Origin: Halohasta litchfieldiae
Lineage (GTDB): Archaea; Halobacteriota; Halobacteria; Halobacteriales; Haloferacaceae
Assembly (NCBI RefSeq): GCF_002788215.1
Contig: NZ_CP024845.1
Span: forward strand, 2,108,001 to 2,172,000
Direction: 5' to 3'
Length of the DNA stretch: 64,000 bases
The position numbers and the translations under genes are program-made. This document shows positions 50,590 to 59,276 of this stretch, in pieces. Numbering within the stretch: the stretch's first letter is position 1; each line of letters starts with the position of its first letter. The notes beneath the pieces were generated by a model. That model ran no database searches and was not told the origin of the DNA. It saw only the letters and a list, made by a program, of their open reading frames with translations.

Positions 50590-51708
50590 CTATCTAAGCG
50601 ATGGCGTAATTTCTGCTGATAGAATCTCCGACTTCCGTGCGTCGACATTCGTCGCTGGCTGCTCGCACCCCTCGCCCACACAGACCGACTCGAAGGCTTC
50701 GGGATAGCTCAGATCGCCCGTACCCATGATTTCGATATCCGAATCCTCCCAGTCGGCGGCCGCATCCTCTCCGACATCGATAGATTCGGACTCCGTGTCG
50801 TTTCTGATCGTCACATTCCGGATAACACCGCTTCCGCCCTCGGCCTCCTCGTGGATCTGTATCGGCGCGCCAGCCGCATCGTGGCGCATGATGATCTCAC
50901 AGTCCTCGATGCGAATATCATCGCCGGGATTCCGAACCCGAATCCCCCGCATGTTTCGCTGCTCAGTTTCGCTTTTCGGTGCTGGGCCATCGTTGACGAT
51001 GAGACAGTTCCGGACGACACTCCCGCTGGAGCCAACTCGAATCGCTGCGATGTTGGTGTTGTGTGCGACACAGTTTTCGATCAGTACGCGACCGTCTTCC
51101 CCGTCGTCGTACCCCGGCGAGGAGGCGTAGATTCCGTTGTCCGAAAAGCCACTGAAAGAGCAGTTGCGGATATCGACCGTTCCGGCGTGGTCCCGTGGCA
51201 CGTAGAAGGGTCGACACTCACTTTCGTCGACTGCACCGTCGGGAAACGAGAGGCTGTCGACGATGACTGTTGCCCCCTCGTCGGTCTCCAACCGGAAATG
51301 TGATTTCTCGCTCGGTTTGCCTCGAACGGTGAAGTTTCGCAGTTCGACCGTTCCTGACTCGGCCCGGACGTTGTTCCGGAACGAATCGCCCGTTAGTTCG
51401 AGACTAACATCGCCCTGTCCGACAACGGCTGCGTTCTCTGTTGCTCCCTCGAACCCCTCGCCGTCCCATTCGTAGCTGCCCGCCGGAATGTGGACTGTCG
51501 CGCCGTCGACGAACTGTTCGTTTAGGTAGGGGTCGATTAGCTCGCCGGTAGTCAGTCCCTGCTCGCCGAGGTCGACCGTCGCTGGTGTCGCTGCGGCCGG
51601 CGTTCCGAGGCTTCCGACCGCAGCTAGCCCACCGAGTAGCCTCAGATACGACCGTCGACTGCGGCCCGATGAGTCGCCAGCACCGTCTTCACTCTGGTGT
51701 AAAACCAT
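50590..51708 (-). CDS. Secreted Tat-type right-handed beta-helix protein
   Basis: A 372-residue protein. The N-terminus has a twin-arginine signal (RSRRSYLRLLGGLAAVGSLG) near residue 21, so it is exported folded by Tat. The rest is a parallel beta-helix: repeated short N-x-x-I/V units such as VDIRNCSFSGFSDNGIYASS, RVLIENCVAHNTNIAAIRV and IRIEDCEIIM. Such folds are found in polysaccharide lyases and adhesins; no catalytic motif is certain. It sits between glpC and the GlpA-like gene, but its link to glycerol is unclear. ATG at 51708. Confidence 0.8.
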   Translation of the reverse strand: MVLHQSEDGAGDSSGRSRRSYLRLLGGLAAVGSLGTPAAATPATVDLGEQGLTTGELIDPYLNEQFVDGATVHIPAGSYEWDGEGFEGATENAAVVGQGDVSLELTGDSFRNNVRAESGTVELRNFTVRGKPSEKSHFRLETDEGATVIVDSLSFPDGAVDESECRPFYVPRDHAGTVDIRNCSFSGFSDNGIYASSPGYDDGEDGRVLIENCVAHNTNIAAIRVGSSGSVVRNCLIVNDGPAPKSETEQRNMRGIRVRNPGDDIRIEDCEIIMRHDAAGAPIQIHEEAEGGSGVIRNVTIRNDTESESIDVGEDAAADWEDSDIEIMGTGDLSYPEAFESVCVGEGCEQPATNVDARKSEILSAEITPSLR

Positions 51709-51742
51709 ATGCGATAAGAGACTATCACACAAATAGTAATTC

Positions 51743-51757
51743 CTACCAGATAGGTAG
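51743..51757. repeat. Palindrome CTACC-N5-GGTAG upstream of the beta-helix gene
   Basis: CTACCAGATAGGTAG is a perfect inverted repeat (5-base arms, 5-base centre), 35 bases upstream of the beta-helix gene's ATG (minus strand). It may be an operator or overlap the core promoter. The surrounding 51709-51964 gap has no convincing gene. Confidence 0.35.
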
Positions 51758-51964
51758 GGATACCATTACCAACGGGTAGTTTGAGAGTATTACTCTTCGG
51801 TTGGCTGTCGCTCTCTTATCAGTCGATCCACTACTCGTGGTACCGTCTGTCGACCTCGGTAAGAAAACCGAATACAGCCGTAGCACGTCCCACAAAGCGA
51901 ATACCGTCAGCCTACCAACTTCCACCGTTCAGCGTGGGATGAGTTATCGATTACTCGACGTGTC

Positions 51965-53269
51965 TCAGGCGACGGCCTTTTCGAGTAGTTCGAGGGGGTG
52001 TCGGATCTCGTAACCCGTGCCGTGGTTCATCTGCATCGCACAGGTCGGACACTCGGTCATGCCAACCTCTCCTTCTGCGTGTTCCATGTGATCGAACATC
52101 TCCGCGCCGATCTTCATCGAGGTTTCGTACTTCTCGGACTTCCAACCGTAGGTCCCCGAGATACCGGAGCAGGATTCGCCGACGTCCTCGATGTGGGCAC
52201 CGTCGAGTTCACGGAACAGTTCGACTGCCTGCCGGTCGAGGCCCTGGTTCCGGGCGTGACACGGCGCGTGGTAGGCAAACGACTGTGGGTCGACTTCGCT
52301 CTCGCGGATGGCCGCGCCCAGATCCTCGTGAATCCGGAGGAACTCCATGGCCTCGTAGGTATGTTCCGAGAGATCTTCGATCCCCTCGATGTCGAACAGT
52401 TCGGGGTACTCTTGGCGGAGTGCCATCGAACAGGAGGTACAGGAGGCAACCACGTCCGCGCCGTTCTCGATTGCCTTGCCCAGTTCGCGGACGTTGACTT
52501 CGGCCTCGCGGCGGGCGTCTTTCAGCATCCCGTTGGCGAACATCGGGGTGCCGGAACACTGCTGTTTGGGCACCAGCACCTCGTAGTCGAAGGATTCGAA
52601 GACGCGAACCATCGCCTTGCCGACCTCGGGCGTGTTGTAGTTCGAGTAGCAACCGTGGAAGTAGGCGACCTGTTTGTCCGGGTTCGTGACCTTCGAGCCG
52701 CCGCGCTTCTTGAACCACTGGCGGAAGGTCTCGGTAGCAAACTCCGGCACGTCGCGCTCGCTGGGAATACTCATGATCTTCTCGCCGAGGACGCTGGTGA
52801 TGCCCAGTCCCATCACGAAGTTCGCGAGCCGTGGGACCTTGCTCCCGATGGAGGCCAACGTCCGGTAGTTCGAGAGCATTCGGTTGCGGAGATACTCGAT
52901 GGACTTCTTGTCCATGTGTTCCTCGACGTACTCCCCGCGTGCGGTGTTGTGCATCTGGCTCAGTGGGACGCTCGACGGACAGGCGTCGTCACACCGCATA
53001 CAGTTCGAACACGAGAGGATCGAATCGTCGATGTCGACGTCCTCGCCGCGTTTGAGCCGCCACTGTTCTGGGCCCTGGAATTTGGGGCCGGGGAAGTCCT
53101 CGTCGACTTCGGCAACTGGACACGACGTATCACAGCTCGTGCATTTGTAACAGTTGTCGGCTCCGGGTCGAAGGTCCATATCCTCCGAAGAGGGGAAGAC
53201 GTCGACCGGCTCGAACTCATCTACTTGCGTCGTCGGATCGAAATCGCTTGCTTGTTCTGCGTCGCTCAT
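51965..53269 (-). CDS. glpC: Anaerobic glycerol-3-phosphate dehydrogenase subunit C
   Basis: A 434-residue iron-sulfur subunit that passes electrons from GlpA to the membrane quinone pool. Two ferredoxin-type clusters are seen: CYKCTSCDTSCPV and CSNCMRCDDACPS. Two CCG-type domains follow, with FHGCYSNYNTPEVGKAM, CSGTPMFANGM and CHARNQGLDRQAV, CSGISGTYGWKSEKYETS. It overlaps glpB by four bases. It is the last gene of the glpABC operon. Confidence 0.95.
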   Translation of the reverse strand: MSDAEQASDFDPTTQVDEFEPVDVFPSSEDMDLRPGADNCYKCTSCDTSCPVAEVDEDFPGPKFQGPEQWRLKRGEDVDIDDSILSCSNCMRCDDACPSSVPLSQMHNTARGEYVEEHMDKKSIEYLRNRMLSNYRTLASIGSKVPRLANFVMGLGITSVLGEKIMSIPSERDVPEFATETFRQWFKKRGGSKVTNPDKQVAYFHGCYSNYNTPEVGKAMVRVFESFDYEVLVPKQQCSGTPMFANGMLKDARREAEVNVRELGKAIENGADVVASCTSCSMALRQEYPELFDIEGIEDLSEHTYEAMEFLRIHEDLGAAIRESEVDPQSFAYHAPCHARNQGLDRQAVELFRELDGAHIEDVGESCSGISGTYGWKSEKYETSMKIGAEMFDHMEHAEGEVGMTECPTCAMQMNHGTGYEIRHPLELLEKAVA

Positions 53270-54564
53270 TGGTGTACCTCGTGTTTTGCCGCCTGCTCGC
53301 CAGCCCGTTCACCAGCAACCACCGCAGTTGCCAGCGAGACACCGCTCTGTGATTTTTCCGCAACCGTATCGGCACCGCCGATCACTGCACCCGCCGCCCG
53401 GAGGTTCGTGAACTCCGGGGCCTCGTCGGCGGTCAGTGGTCGCATCGTCTCGTCGACCCGAACGCCGAAGTGGGCAAACGGCTGGTCGGCGAAGGCTTGC
53501 TTGTCGAACCAGTCGTAGCGGTCCTCCGGATGGGGAATGTGACAGTCGAAAATCGGCTCGGTCACACCCTCCTCGCGTCCTGAGTCGATTCCCTTGCCGA
53601 CCAGTCCGCCCGTCGCCAGCACGAACTCGTCGGCGTGGAATGGCACCTCTCGGCCCTTGCTGTCGACGATAACCGCCGTCAGTTCGCCATCCTCGACCTC
53701 GTAGTCGACGACGGGGTTGCCGGACGAAATACGGACGCCCGCCTCGTCGACTGCTTCCTTCAATCTGTCTGCGAGCCGCATCCCGGGGTAGCTCGGTGGC
53801 CCCATCGGGATCTCGAAGACGTCGACGCCGAGATGGCGTTCGAGGTCGGTTCGCACGTCTGCGGTGTGTTCGTCGCCGAGGAACGCCGGGAGACCGACGC
53901 GTTCGGCATCACCGAGGTGTGGTTTGACCTGCTCGGCGAGCGCCTCGCGGGCACCCATTGTCCGACCCTCGTACTCGACGTCTTCGTTGCCATCGAGTCG
54001 TTTGGCCAGCCGCGTCACCCGCGAATCGTTGGCGTAGCTGCCGGGGAAGTTGCATTCGACACCCTCGGCATCGAAGGGGACGCCTGCATCCTCTAAGTGG
54101 TCGGCGAGCATCCCACCGTTGTACTCGGTCATCTCCTCGAAGCCGACGATCAACATCGGTCGCTCGTCGCTCGCGATCCCTGCCGCAGCCGCCGAAGGGT
54201 AGCGAGCAGTCGGTTTGACCGCGCCGCCGAACGTCGGGATCAGGGCGTTGGTGTCGGTATGGCTGCCCTGATAGCTGTCGCCGACAATTTCGTCGAACCG
54301 GTCGAGCCCGTCACGGATCGCCGTCTCACCGGCTACCGAGTACGGATGCTCCTCGGGCAGGTCGTCGACTGCCGAAAACGGATCGGCAATCGGGTCGTCG
54401 CTGCCGTTGTAGCCCAGTATGTCGATCAGGCCGCTGGCGTGGCGGAGGGTACTCTTTTTGTAGGTAACAAGCCGGACACTAGCGCCGGTTTCGGCGGCCT
54501 CGATGGCCGCAATCGAGCCAGCAAGCCCGCCGCCGATCACGATCACGTCTTCACGAATCGCCAT
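53266..54564 (-). CDS. glpB: Anaerobic glycerol-3-phosphate dehydrogenase subunit B
   Basis: A 432-residue FAD/FMN-dependent subunit. The dinucleotide motif VIGGGLAGSIAAIEAAETGA opens the protein; GLPAFLGD, IPMGPPSYPGMRLAD and FVLATGGLVGKGIDSG are typical blocks. GlpB links GlpA and GlpC. Starts and stops overlap both neighbours, showing tight translational coupling in the operon. Confidence 0.93.
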   Translation of the reverse strand: MAIREDVIVIGGGLAGSIAAIEAAETGASVRLVTYKKSTLRHASGLIDILGYNGSDDPIADPFSAVDDLPEEHPYSVAGETAIRDGLDRFDEIVGDSYQGSHTDTNALIPTFGGAVKPTARYPSAAAAGIASDERPMLIVGFEEMTEYNGGMLADHLEDAGVPFDAEGVECNFPGSYANDSRVTRLAKRLDGNEDVEYEGRTMGAREALAEQVKPHLGDAERVGLPAFLGDEHTADVRTDLERHLGVDVFEIPMGPPSYPGMRLADRLKEAVDEAGVRISSGNPVVDYEVEDGELTAVIVDSKGREVPFHADEFVLATGGLVGKGIDSGREEGVTEPIFDCHIPHPEDRYDWFDKQAFADQPFAHFGVRVDETMRPLTADEAPEFTNLRAAGAVIGGADTVAEKSQSGVSLATAVVAGERAGEQAAKHEVHQ

Positions 54565-56306
54565 TAGTCATCCCCCTTTCGGCCGCCGTCGGTCGCAGCA
54601 GTTCCGGCTGCGCCGCCGGAGGCACTGGTTCCCTGACCGCTGTCGAACGCCGAAAAGTCGACGACTGCGTCCGTGGTCGCGGCGTCCTTGTCGCGGTTCA
54701 TCGTCGTCGCGTGCAGCGAGTATTTGAGCGCCGCCTGCGAGAGCTGGGTGCCCCACATCGCGTGGCGTTCACCCTTCCAGCGCTCCTGATACAGTTCGTC
54801 CCACGCCTCGTAGGCGACCTCCGAGTCGTAGTCGTCATACAGCTCTGCGGCCATCCGGTGACAACAAAAGGCCCCTTGACAGTTCCCCATCGAGGCACGC
54901 GTTCGAAGCCGGGTGGCGTTGAGGTCCGATCCTGAACCCTTGATCCCGTCTTTGACCTCCGCGCGCGTGACTGCTTCACACTCACAGACGACCGGGTTCG
55001 GGCCGTCATAGTCGAGTACCTCGTCGGTTCGGGAGCCGAGTCGCTGGGCGCTCCGTCGACCGATTGGCGAGCGAATCCCGTACTGATCCATGTAGTCCCG
55101 CAGAACTGAGAAATCCTCACTGCCCGGCAGCGGCACATCCGCAGTCCGGCATTCGGCGTCGATGCCGAACTTCTCGCAGACGTGGTCGGAGATATCTTCG
55201 CCCATCATCCGGTAGGTGGTGAACTTCCCGCCGACGATGGAGGTAAAGTTCTTGACACTGTCGCGCTCCTCGTGGTCGAGCAAGAAGAAGTCCCGGGTAA
55301 TGTCGGTCGAATCGCTCGTTCCGGTTCCCGGCGGCTCGTACAGCGGTCGGACTCCCCAAAAGGAGCGAATCGTTCGGGCCTCTTCGATGATCGGCACCAG
55401 TTCCGACAGCGTGTCGATCATCAGATCAACTTCCCACTGCTCTTCGGGGTAGTCCTCTGGATCTTCGACCTCGACGTCTGTGGTGCCCAAAATTGCGGTC
55501 GTCTCGTGTGGGACGATAATATCGGCGTCGCCCTTTGGTTTACAGCGGTTGATCGCGGTGTCGACCTGTCGGGTGTTCATAATCGTCATGACACCTTTTC
55601 CGGGTCGGACCTCGATTTCCTGTTCGAGCCCGGCCATCTGGCCGATGCGGCCGGCCCACGCGCCGGTTGCGTTGACGACATAGTCCGCATGTATCTCTTC
55701 GCGCGTGCCCGGCTCGCGGTGGACGCGTTTGCCGGGGCCGGATTCGTGTTCGACCTCGACGCCGACGACCTCGTCGCCCTCCTTGAGGATGTCGACGACT
55801 GGCGCGTGGGTCTCGATGCGCGCGCCGTGTTCCTCGGCACTGGCGGCGTTGGCCACACAGAGCCGGAAGGGGTCGACTGCGCCGTCGGGTACCTTGATCG
55901 CGCGCTTGATGTCCTTGGCGAGGTAGGGTTCGATCTCGCGGGCCTCCTCGGCCGAAAGTACCTCTGCTGGGATGTCGCACTCCCGACAGCCCTCCAGTTT
56001 CTTCTGGAAGTACTCATCGGAGTCTTCGGGCCGCTGGACGAACAGTCCGCCGGTCATCTCGACACAGTGGCTGGCGATGTCCCGTAGTACGCGGTTTTCT
56101 TCGATACACTCTTTCGCACTGGCCTGATCAGCAACAGCGTACCGACCGCCGCTGTGCAGCAACCCGTGCATCCGTCCTGTCGTCCCGTGAGTGAGGTTCC
56201 CCTGTTCGACGAGAGTGACCTCGACGCCGCGCATTGCGAGGTCGCGCGCAATCCCGCACCCCGTGGAACCCCCTCCGATGACGATAACGTGTGGCTTGTT
56301 ACTCAT
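54564..56306 (-). CDS. glpA: Anaerobic glycerol-3-phosphate dehydrogenase subunit A
   Basis: A 580-residue FAD-dependent catalytic subunit that oxidises sn-glycerol-3-phosphate to dihydroxyacetone phosphate. FAD motif [19 protein letters not shown], and [18 protein letters not shown]. The C-terminal part has a bacterioferritin-associated [2Fe-2S]-like region ([13 protein letters not shown] and [12 protein letters not shown]). The ATG at 56306 is preferred; an upstream ATG at 56327 would sit in the promoter. First gene of the glpABC operon, divergent from glpK. Confidence 0.95.
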   Translation of the reverse strand: MSNKPHVIVIGGGSTGCGIARDLAMRGVEVTLVEQGNLTHGTTGRMHGLLHSGGRYAVADQASAKECIEENRVLRDIASHCVEMTGGLFVQRPEDSDEYFQKKLEGCRECDIPAEVLSAEEAREIEPYLAKDIKRAIKVPDGAVDPFRLCVANAASAEEHGARIETHAPVVDILKEGDEVVGVEVEHESGPGKRVHREPGTREEIHADYVVNATGAWAGRIGQMAGLEQEIEVRPGKGVMTIMNTRQVDTAINRCKPKGDADIIVPHETTAILGTTDVEVEDPEDYPEEQWEVDLMIDTLSELVPIIEEARTIRSFWGVRPLYEPPGTGTSDSTDITRDFFLLDHEERDSVKNFTSIVGGKFTTYRMMGEDISDHVCEKFGIDAECRTADVPLPGSEDFSVLRDYMDQYGIRSPIGRRSAQRLGSRTDEVLDYDGPNPVVCECEAVTRAEVKDGIKGSGSDLNATRLRTRASMGNCQGAFCCHRMAAELYDDYDSEVAYEAWDELYQERWKGERHAMWGTQLSQAALKYSLHATTMNRDKDAATTDAVVDFSAFDSGQGTSASGGAAGTAATDGGRKGDD

Positions 56307-56332
56307 CCGTTCAGTCGGATTTTGCACTATAG

Positions 56333-56374
56333 TAACTTTACTTTACCCCTACTCTGCCGATAGGCGTAAAGTTA
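56333..56374. promoter_or_regulatory. Inverted repeat TAACTTTAC / GTAAAGTTA upstream of glpA
   Basis: TAACTTTAC at 56333-56341 and GTAAAGTTA at 56366-56374 are perfect inverted 9-mers spaced by 24 bases, beginning 26 bases upstream of the glpA ATG. This fits a regulator-binding operator on the glpABC promoter. The neighbouring 9-mer GGCGTAAAG (56363-56371) reappears at 56543-56551 near glpK. Confidence 0.5.
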
Positions 56375-56492
56375 TTATGTCCACAATTCAACATGAATAC
56401 TCTACAACCAGATTGAGACAAAATCTACACTCAAATCATGATAAACCGTACCAAACTCCCATGTATATTCAGGACAATTATGGGTACAAGAG

Positions 56493-56509
56493 TAACATTT
56501 ATCATGTTA
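56493..56509. promoter_or_regulatory. Palindrome TAACAT-N5-ATGTTA in the glpK promoter region
   Basis: TAACATTTATCATGTTA is a perfect inverted repeat (6-base arms) in the AT-rich stretch about 95-110 bases before the glpK ATG. Its position suggests that it overlaps the core promoter of the glpK-glpX operon. It could be an operator or part of the TATA region. Confidence 0.45.
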
Positions 56510-56529
56510 TTCCATAGTGTTTACCCGTG

Positions 56530-56582
56530 GTCAGGGAACCGGGCGTAAAGAACGGTTCCTAGACCAGGGGGATCGACCCCCA
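56530..56582 (+). promoter_or_regulatory. Two hairpins in the predicted glpK leader
   Basis: GGTCAGGGAACC (56530-56541) pairs with GGTTCCTAGACC (56555-56566), 10 of 12 positions complementary. GGGGG-N5-CCCCC follows at 56568-56582. The ribosome-binding purines AAGGAG begin at 56583, just after the second hairpin, and the ATG is at 56603. If transcribed, the structures could affect translation or mRNA stability; as DNA they could be operator sites. Confidence 0.5.
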
Positions 56583-56602
56583 AGGAGTGTGGTGAACACA
56601 TA

Positions 56603-58138
56603 ATGTCAGAAACATACGTTGGTTCCATCGATCAAGGGACTACAGGAACGCGGTTCATGGTCTTCGACCATGGTGGTAACGTCATCGCAAACGCATATGA
56701 GAAACACGAGCAGATTTATCCGGAGCCCGGTTGGGTCGAGCACGACCCGATGGAGATCTGGGAGAACACGAAGTCCGTAATCAACACGGCTCTCGAACAG
56801 GAAGGCCTCGACGCCGAGCAGCTCGACGCGATCGGTGTCACCAACCAGCGAGAGACCACAATCGTGTGGGACGCCGAAACCGGCAAACCAGTCCACAACG
56901 CGCTGGTCTGGCAGGATCGACGAACCACCGACCGTGTCGAAGAGATCCAGGAGATGGGCAAAGTCGAAGATATTCGAGAGAAAACGGGTCTCGAATGTGA
57001 CGCCTACTTCTCGGCAACGAAGACCGAGTGGATTCTCGACAACGCAGATCCGATCAAACTCCAGCGATCCCGACCACAGGATGTTCGAGAGCGAGCCGAA
57101 CAGGGTGAGCTCCTGATGGGGACCATCGACACGTGGGTTATCTACAACCTTACGGGTAACCACATCACGGACGTTTCCAACGCATCGCGGACGATGCTGT
57201 ACAACATCCGAGAGCTCGAGTGGGACGACGAACTCCTCGATCTCTTTAATGTTCCAAAATCGATGGTGCCGGAAGTCCGACCTTCGTCGGACGACGAGAC
57301 CTACGGGTCGACGGACGCAGACGGCTTCCTCGGTGCCGAAGTGCCTGTCGCAGGCGCACTCGGTGACCAGCAGGCCGCCCTGTTCGGTCAGACCTGTTTC
57401 GACGCAGGCGACGCCAAGAACACCTACGGAACCGGTTCGTTCATGCTGATGAACACCGGCAACGAGGCCGTTCCATCCGAACACGGTCTCCTCACCACGA
57501 TTGGCTTCCAGCGCTCGGGTGAGCCAGTTCAGTACGCCCTCGAAGGCTCGATCTTCATCACTGGTGCCGCCATCGAGTGGCTCGAAGACATGACCCTTAT
57601 CGAGGACGCCGCCGAATCCGAGAGTCTCGCACGCAGCGTCGACTCGACGGACGGCGTCTACGTCGTGCCCGCCTTCGCCGGTCTCGGTGCCCCCCACTGG
57701 GATCAGCGCGCACGTGGTACCATCGTCGGCATGACGCGTGGTACCCGACGCGAGCACGTCGTTCGTGCAACCCTCGAATCCATCGCCTACCAGACCAAAG
57801 ACGTCGCCGAGGCAATGGTTGAGGACGCAGACATCGATCTGGCCAGCCTCCGTGTCGACGGTGGGGCCGTCAAGAACAACTTCCTCTGTCAGATCCAGTC
57901 CAACATCATCGGGACCGAAATCGTCCGACCAGTCGTCGACGAGACCACCGCGCTCGGTTCGGCCTACGCCGCTGGCCTCGCGGTCGGCTACTGGGACACG
58001 GTTGACGAACTCCGTAACAACTGGCAGATCGACCGCTCGTTCGAAGTCGACGAGGACGCTAACATCGAGGTCAACTACGACCGATGGAAGGACGCCGTCG
58101 AGCGTGCTGAAGACTGGGCACAGGACGGTGGTGAATAA
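56603..58138 (+). CDS. glpK: Glycerol kinase
   Basis: A 511-residue FGGY kinase converting glycerol to sn-glycerol-3-phosphate, the main use of environmental glycerol in haloarchaea. Blocks include SIDQGTTGTRFMVFDHGG, TNQRETTIVWD, ALVWQDRRTTDR, FGQTCFDAGDAKNTYGTGSFMLMNTG and the ATP-site region DGGAVKNNFLCQIQSNIIG. The ATG at 56603 is preceded by AAGGAG. First gene of the glpK-glpX operon, divergent from glpABC. Confidence 0.97.
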   Translation: MSETYVGSIDQGTTGTRFMVFDHGGNVIANAYEKHEQIYPEPGWVEHDPMEIWENTKSVINTALEQEGLDAEQLDAIGVTNQRETTIVWDAETGKPVHNALVWQDRRTTDRVEEIQEMGKVEDIREKTGLECDAYFSATKTEWILDNADPIKLQRSRPQDVRERAEQGELLMGTIDTWVIYNLTGNHITDVSNASRTMLYNIRELEWDDELLDLFNVPKSMVPEVRPSSDDETYGSTDADGFLGAEVPVAGALGDQQAALFGQTCFDAGDAKNTYGTGSFMLMNTGNEAVPSEHGLLTTIGFQRSGEPVQYALEGSIFITGAAIEWLEDMTLIEDAAESESLARSVDSTDGVYVVPAFAGLGAPHWDQRARGTIVGMTRGTRREHVVRATLESIAYQTKDVAEAMVEDADIDLASLRVDGGAVKNNFLCQIQSNIIGTEIVRPVVDETTALGSAYAAGLAVGYWDTVDELRNNWQIDRSFEVDEDANIEVNYDRWKDAVERAEDWAQDGGE

Positions 58139-58140
58139 CG

Positions 58141-59121
58141 ATGGTACTCGGAACACAGCTCGGTGACCCAACGTTCTGGATTGCCGCCTTCGCAGGCGGT
58201 GCCTTCGGTGCTGCAATCGGTGCACTGCCAGCGTTCATCATGACCGGCTTCGCAGTCATCGCCGGTGAAGCACTCGGTATTGCCGGCGAGTCGATCGTCG
58301 ACAGTGGTAGTTCGATTACGAGACTCGTCGGCTTCGGTCCGGTCTTCGGTCCGCACATTTCGTTCGCAGGTGGTGCCGCAGCGGCCGCATATGCAGCCAA
58401 GCAGGGCTACATGGACGACGGAAAGAACATCCTGTGGGCCGCCGGAACGAACCACATTGACGTGCTGATGGTCGGTGGTATCTTCGGTATCTTCGGCCTC
58501 GTCGGGACGAACCTGCTGAACTTCATCGGGTTCCCGACTGACAACATCGCGATGCTGGTGTTCATCTCGGCAATCGTTCACCGTGTTGCCTTCGGCTACA
58601 GCGTCATCGGTGAGGTCACCGGTAACGGCCTCTTCGATGTCGGTCCGTGGGAGCGCGACGAGGACGAAGCACCCGGCATCTGGCTGCCGTGGCAGTACAA
58701 GTGGGCTAACGTCGCTCTGATCGGTATTATCGGTGGTATCCTCGGTGGATTCCTTTACCAGGCGACCGGCAGCACCACGCTCAGCTTCGGTCTCAGCGCA
58801 GCTAGCCTGGTCTTCCTGCAGGCGGGAACCGACAACATCCCCGTCACTCACCACATCACGCTGCCCGGCTCGGTCGGTGCACTGGGTGCAGCCGCAGCGG
58901 GCTACAGTCCCGCTCTCGTGCTCATCTTCGGTGGACTGTTCGGCCTCTTCGGCGCAACGATGGGTGAGGTCTGTAACCGTGTGTTCTACATGCACGGCAA
59001 GACCCACGTTGACCCACCGGCGTTCGGTATCCTGATGTCGGGGCTGCTCTCTGCAGTCCTGACCGCCGCCGGTGTGCTGGGTGGCACGTTCTGGGCCCCA
59101 ATCACCGCACTGCTGGGCTAA
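58141..59121 (+). CDS. glpX: Putative glycerol facilitator membrane protein (haloarchaeal GlpX)
   Basis: A 326-residue membrane protein with about nine hydrophobic segments rich in Gly and Ala (FWIAAFAGGAFGAAIGAL, NHIDVLMVGGIFGIFGLVG, LIGIIGGILGGFLY). It begins two bases after glpK. In Haloferax the gene after glpK is described as a putative glycerol facilitator called glpX; order and composition match. Note that bacterial GlpX is an unrelated fructose bisphosphatase. Transport of glycerol is inferred, not shown. Confidence 0.75.
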   Translation: MVLGTQLGDPTFWIAAFAGGAFGAAIGALPAFIMTGFAVIAGEALGIAGESIVDSGSSITRLVGFGPVFGPHISFAGGAAAAAYAAKQGYMDDGKNILWAAGTNHIDVLMVGGIFGIFGLVGTNLLNFIGFPTDNIAMLVFISAIVHRVAFGYSVIGEVTGNGLFDVGPWERDEDEAPGIWLPWQYKWANVALIGIIGGILGGFLYQATGSTTLSFGLSAASLVFLQAGTDNIPVTHHITLPGSVGALGAAAAGYSPALVLIFGGLFGLFGATMGEVCNRVFYMHGKTHVDPPAFGILMSGLLSAVLTAAGVLGGTFWAPITALLG

Positions 59122-59276
59122 GCCTACACCAACCACTCCTTTCTCACCGCGTTGGTGAGGTGGAGCCGCTGACACTCGTCTTGTGACAGTGTTGGCCGAC
59201 GCTTTTTGCGGTTTTCAGTATACGAACGCACGTTTAGTACCACAGCCACGACGCCGTTTGACACTACAATCCACAG

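Noticed and set aside
51998-53518. 506-codon plus-strand open frame opposite glpC and glpB
   Set aside because: Shadow of glpC codon bias; composition is low-complexity and unlike any protein family.
56606-58225. 539-codon minus-strand open frame opposite glpK
   Set aside because: Antisense shadow of a GC-rich, strongly biased coding sequence; no family resemblance, and glpK is unambiguous.
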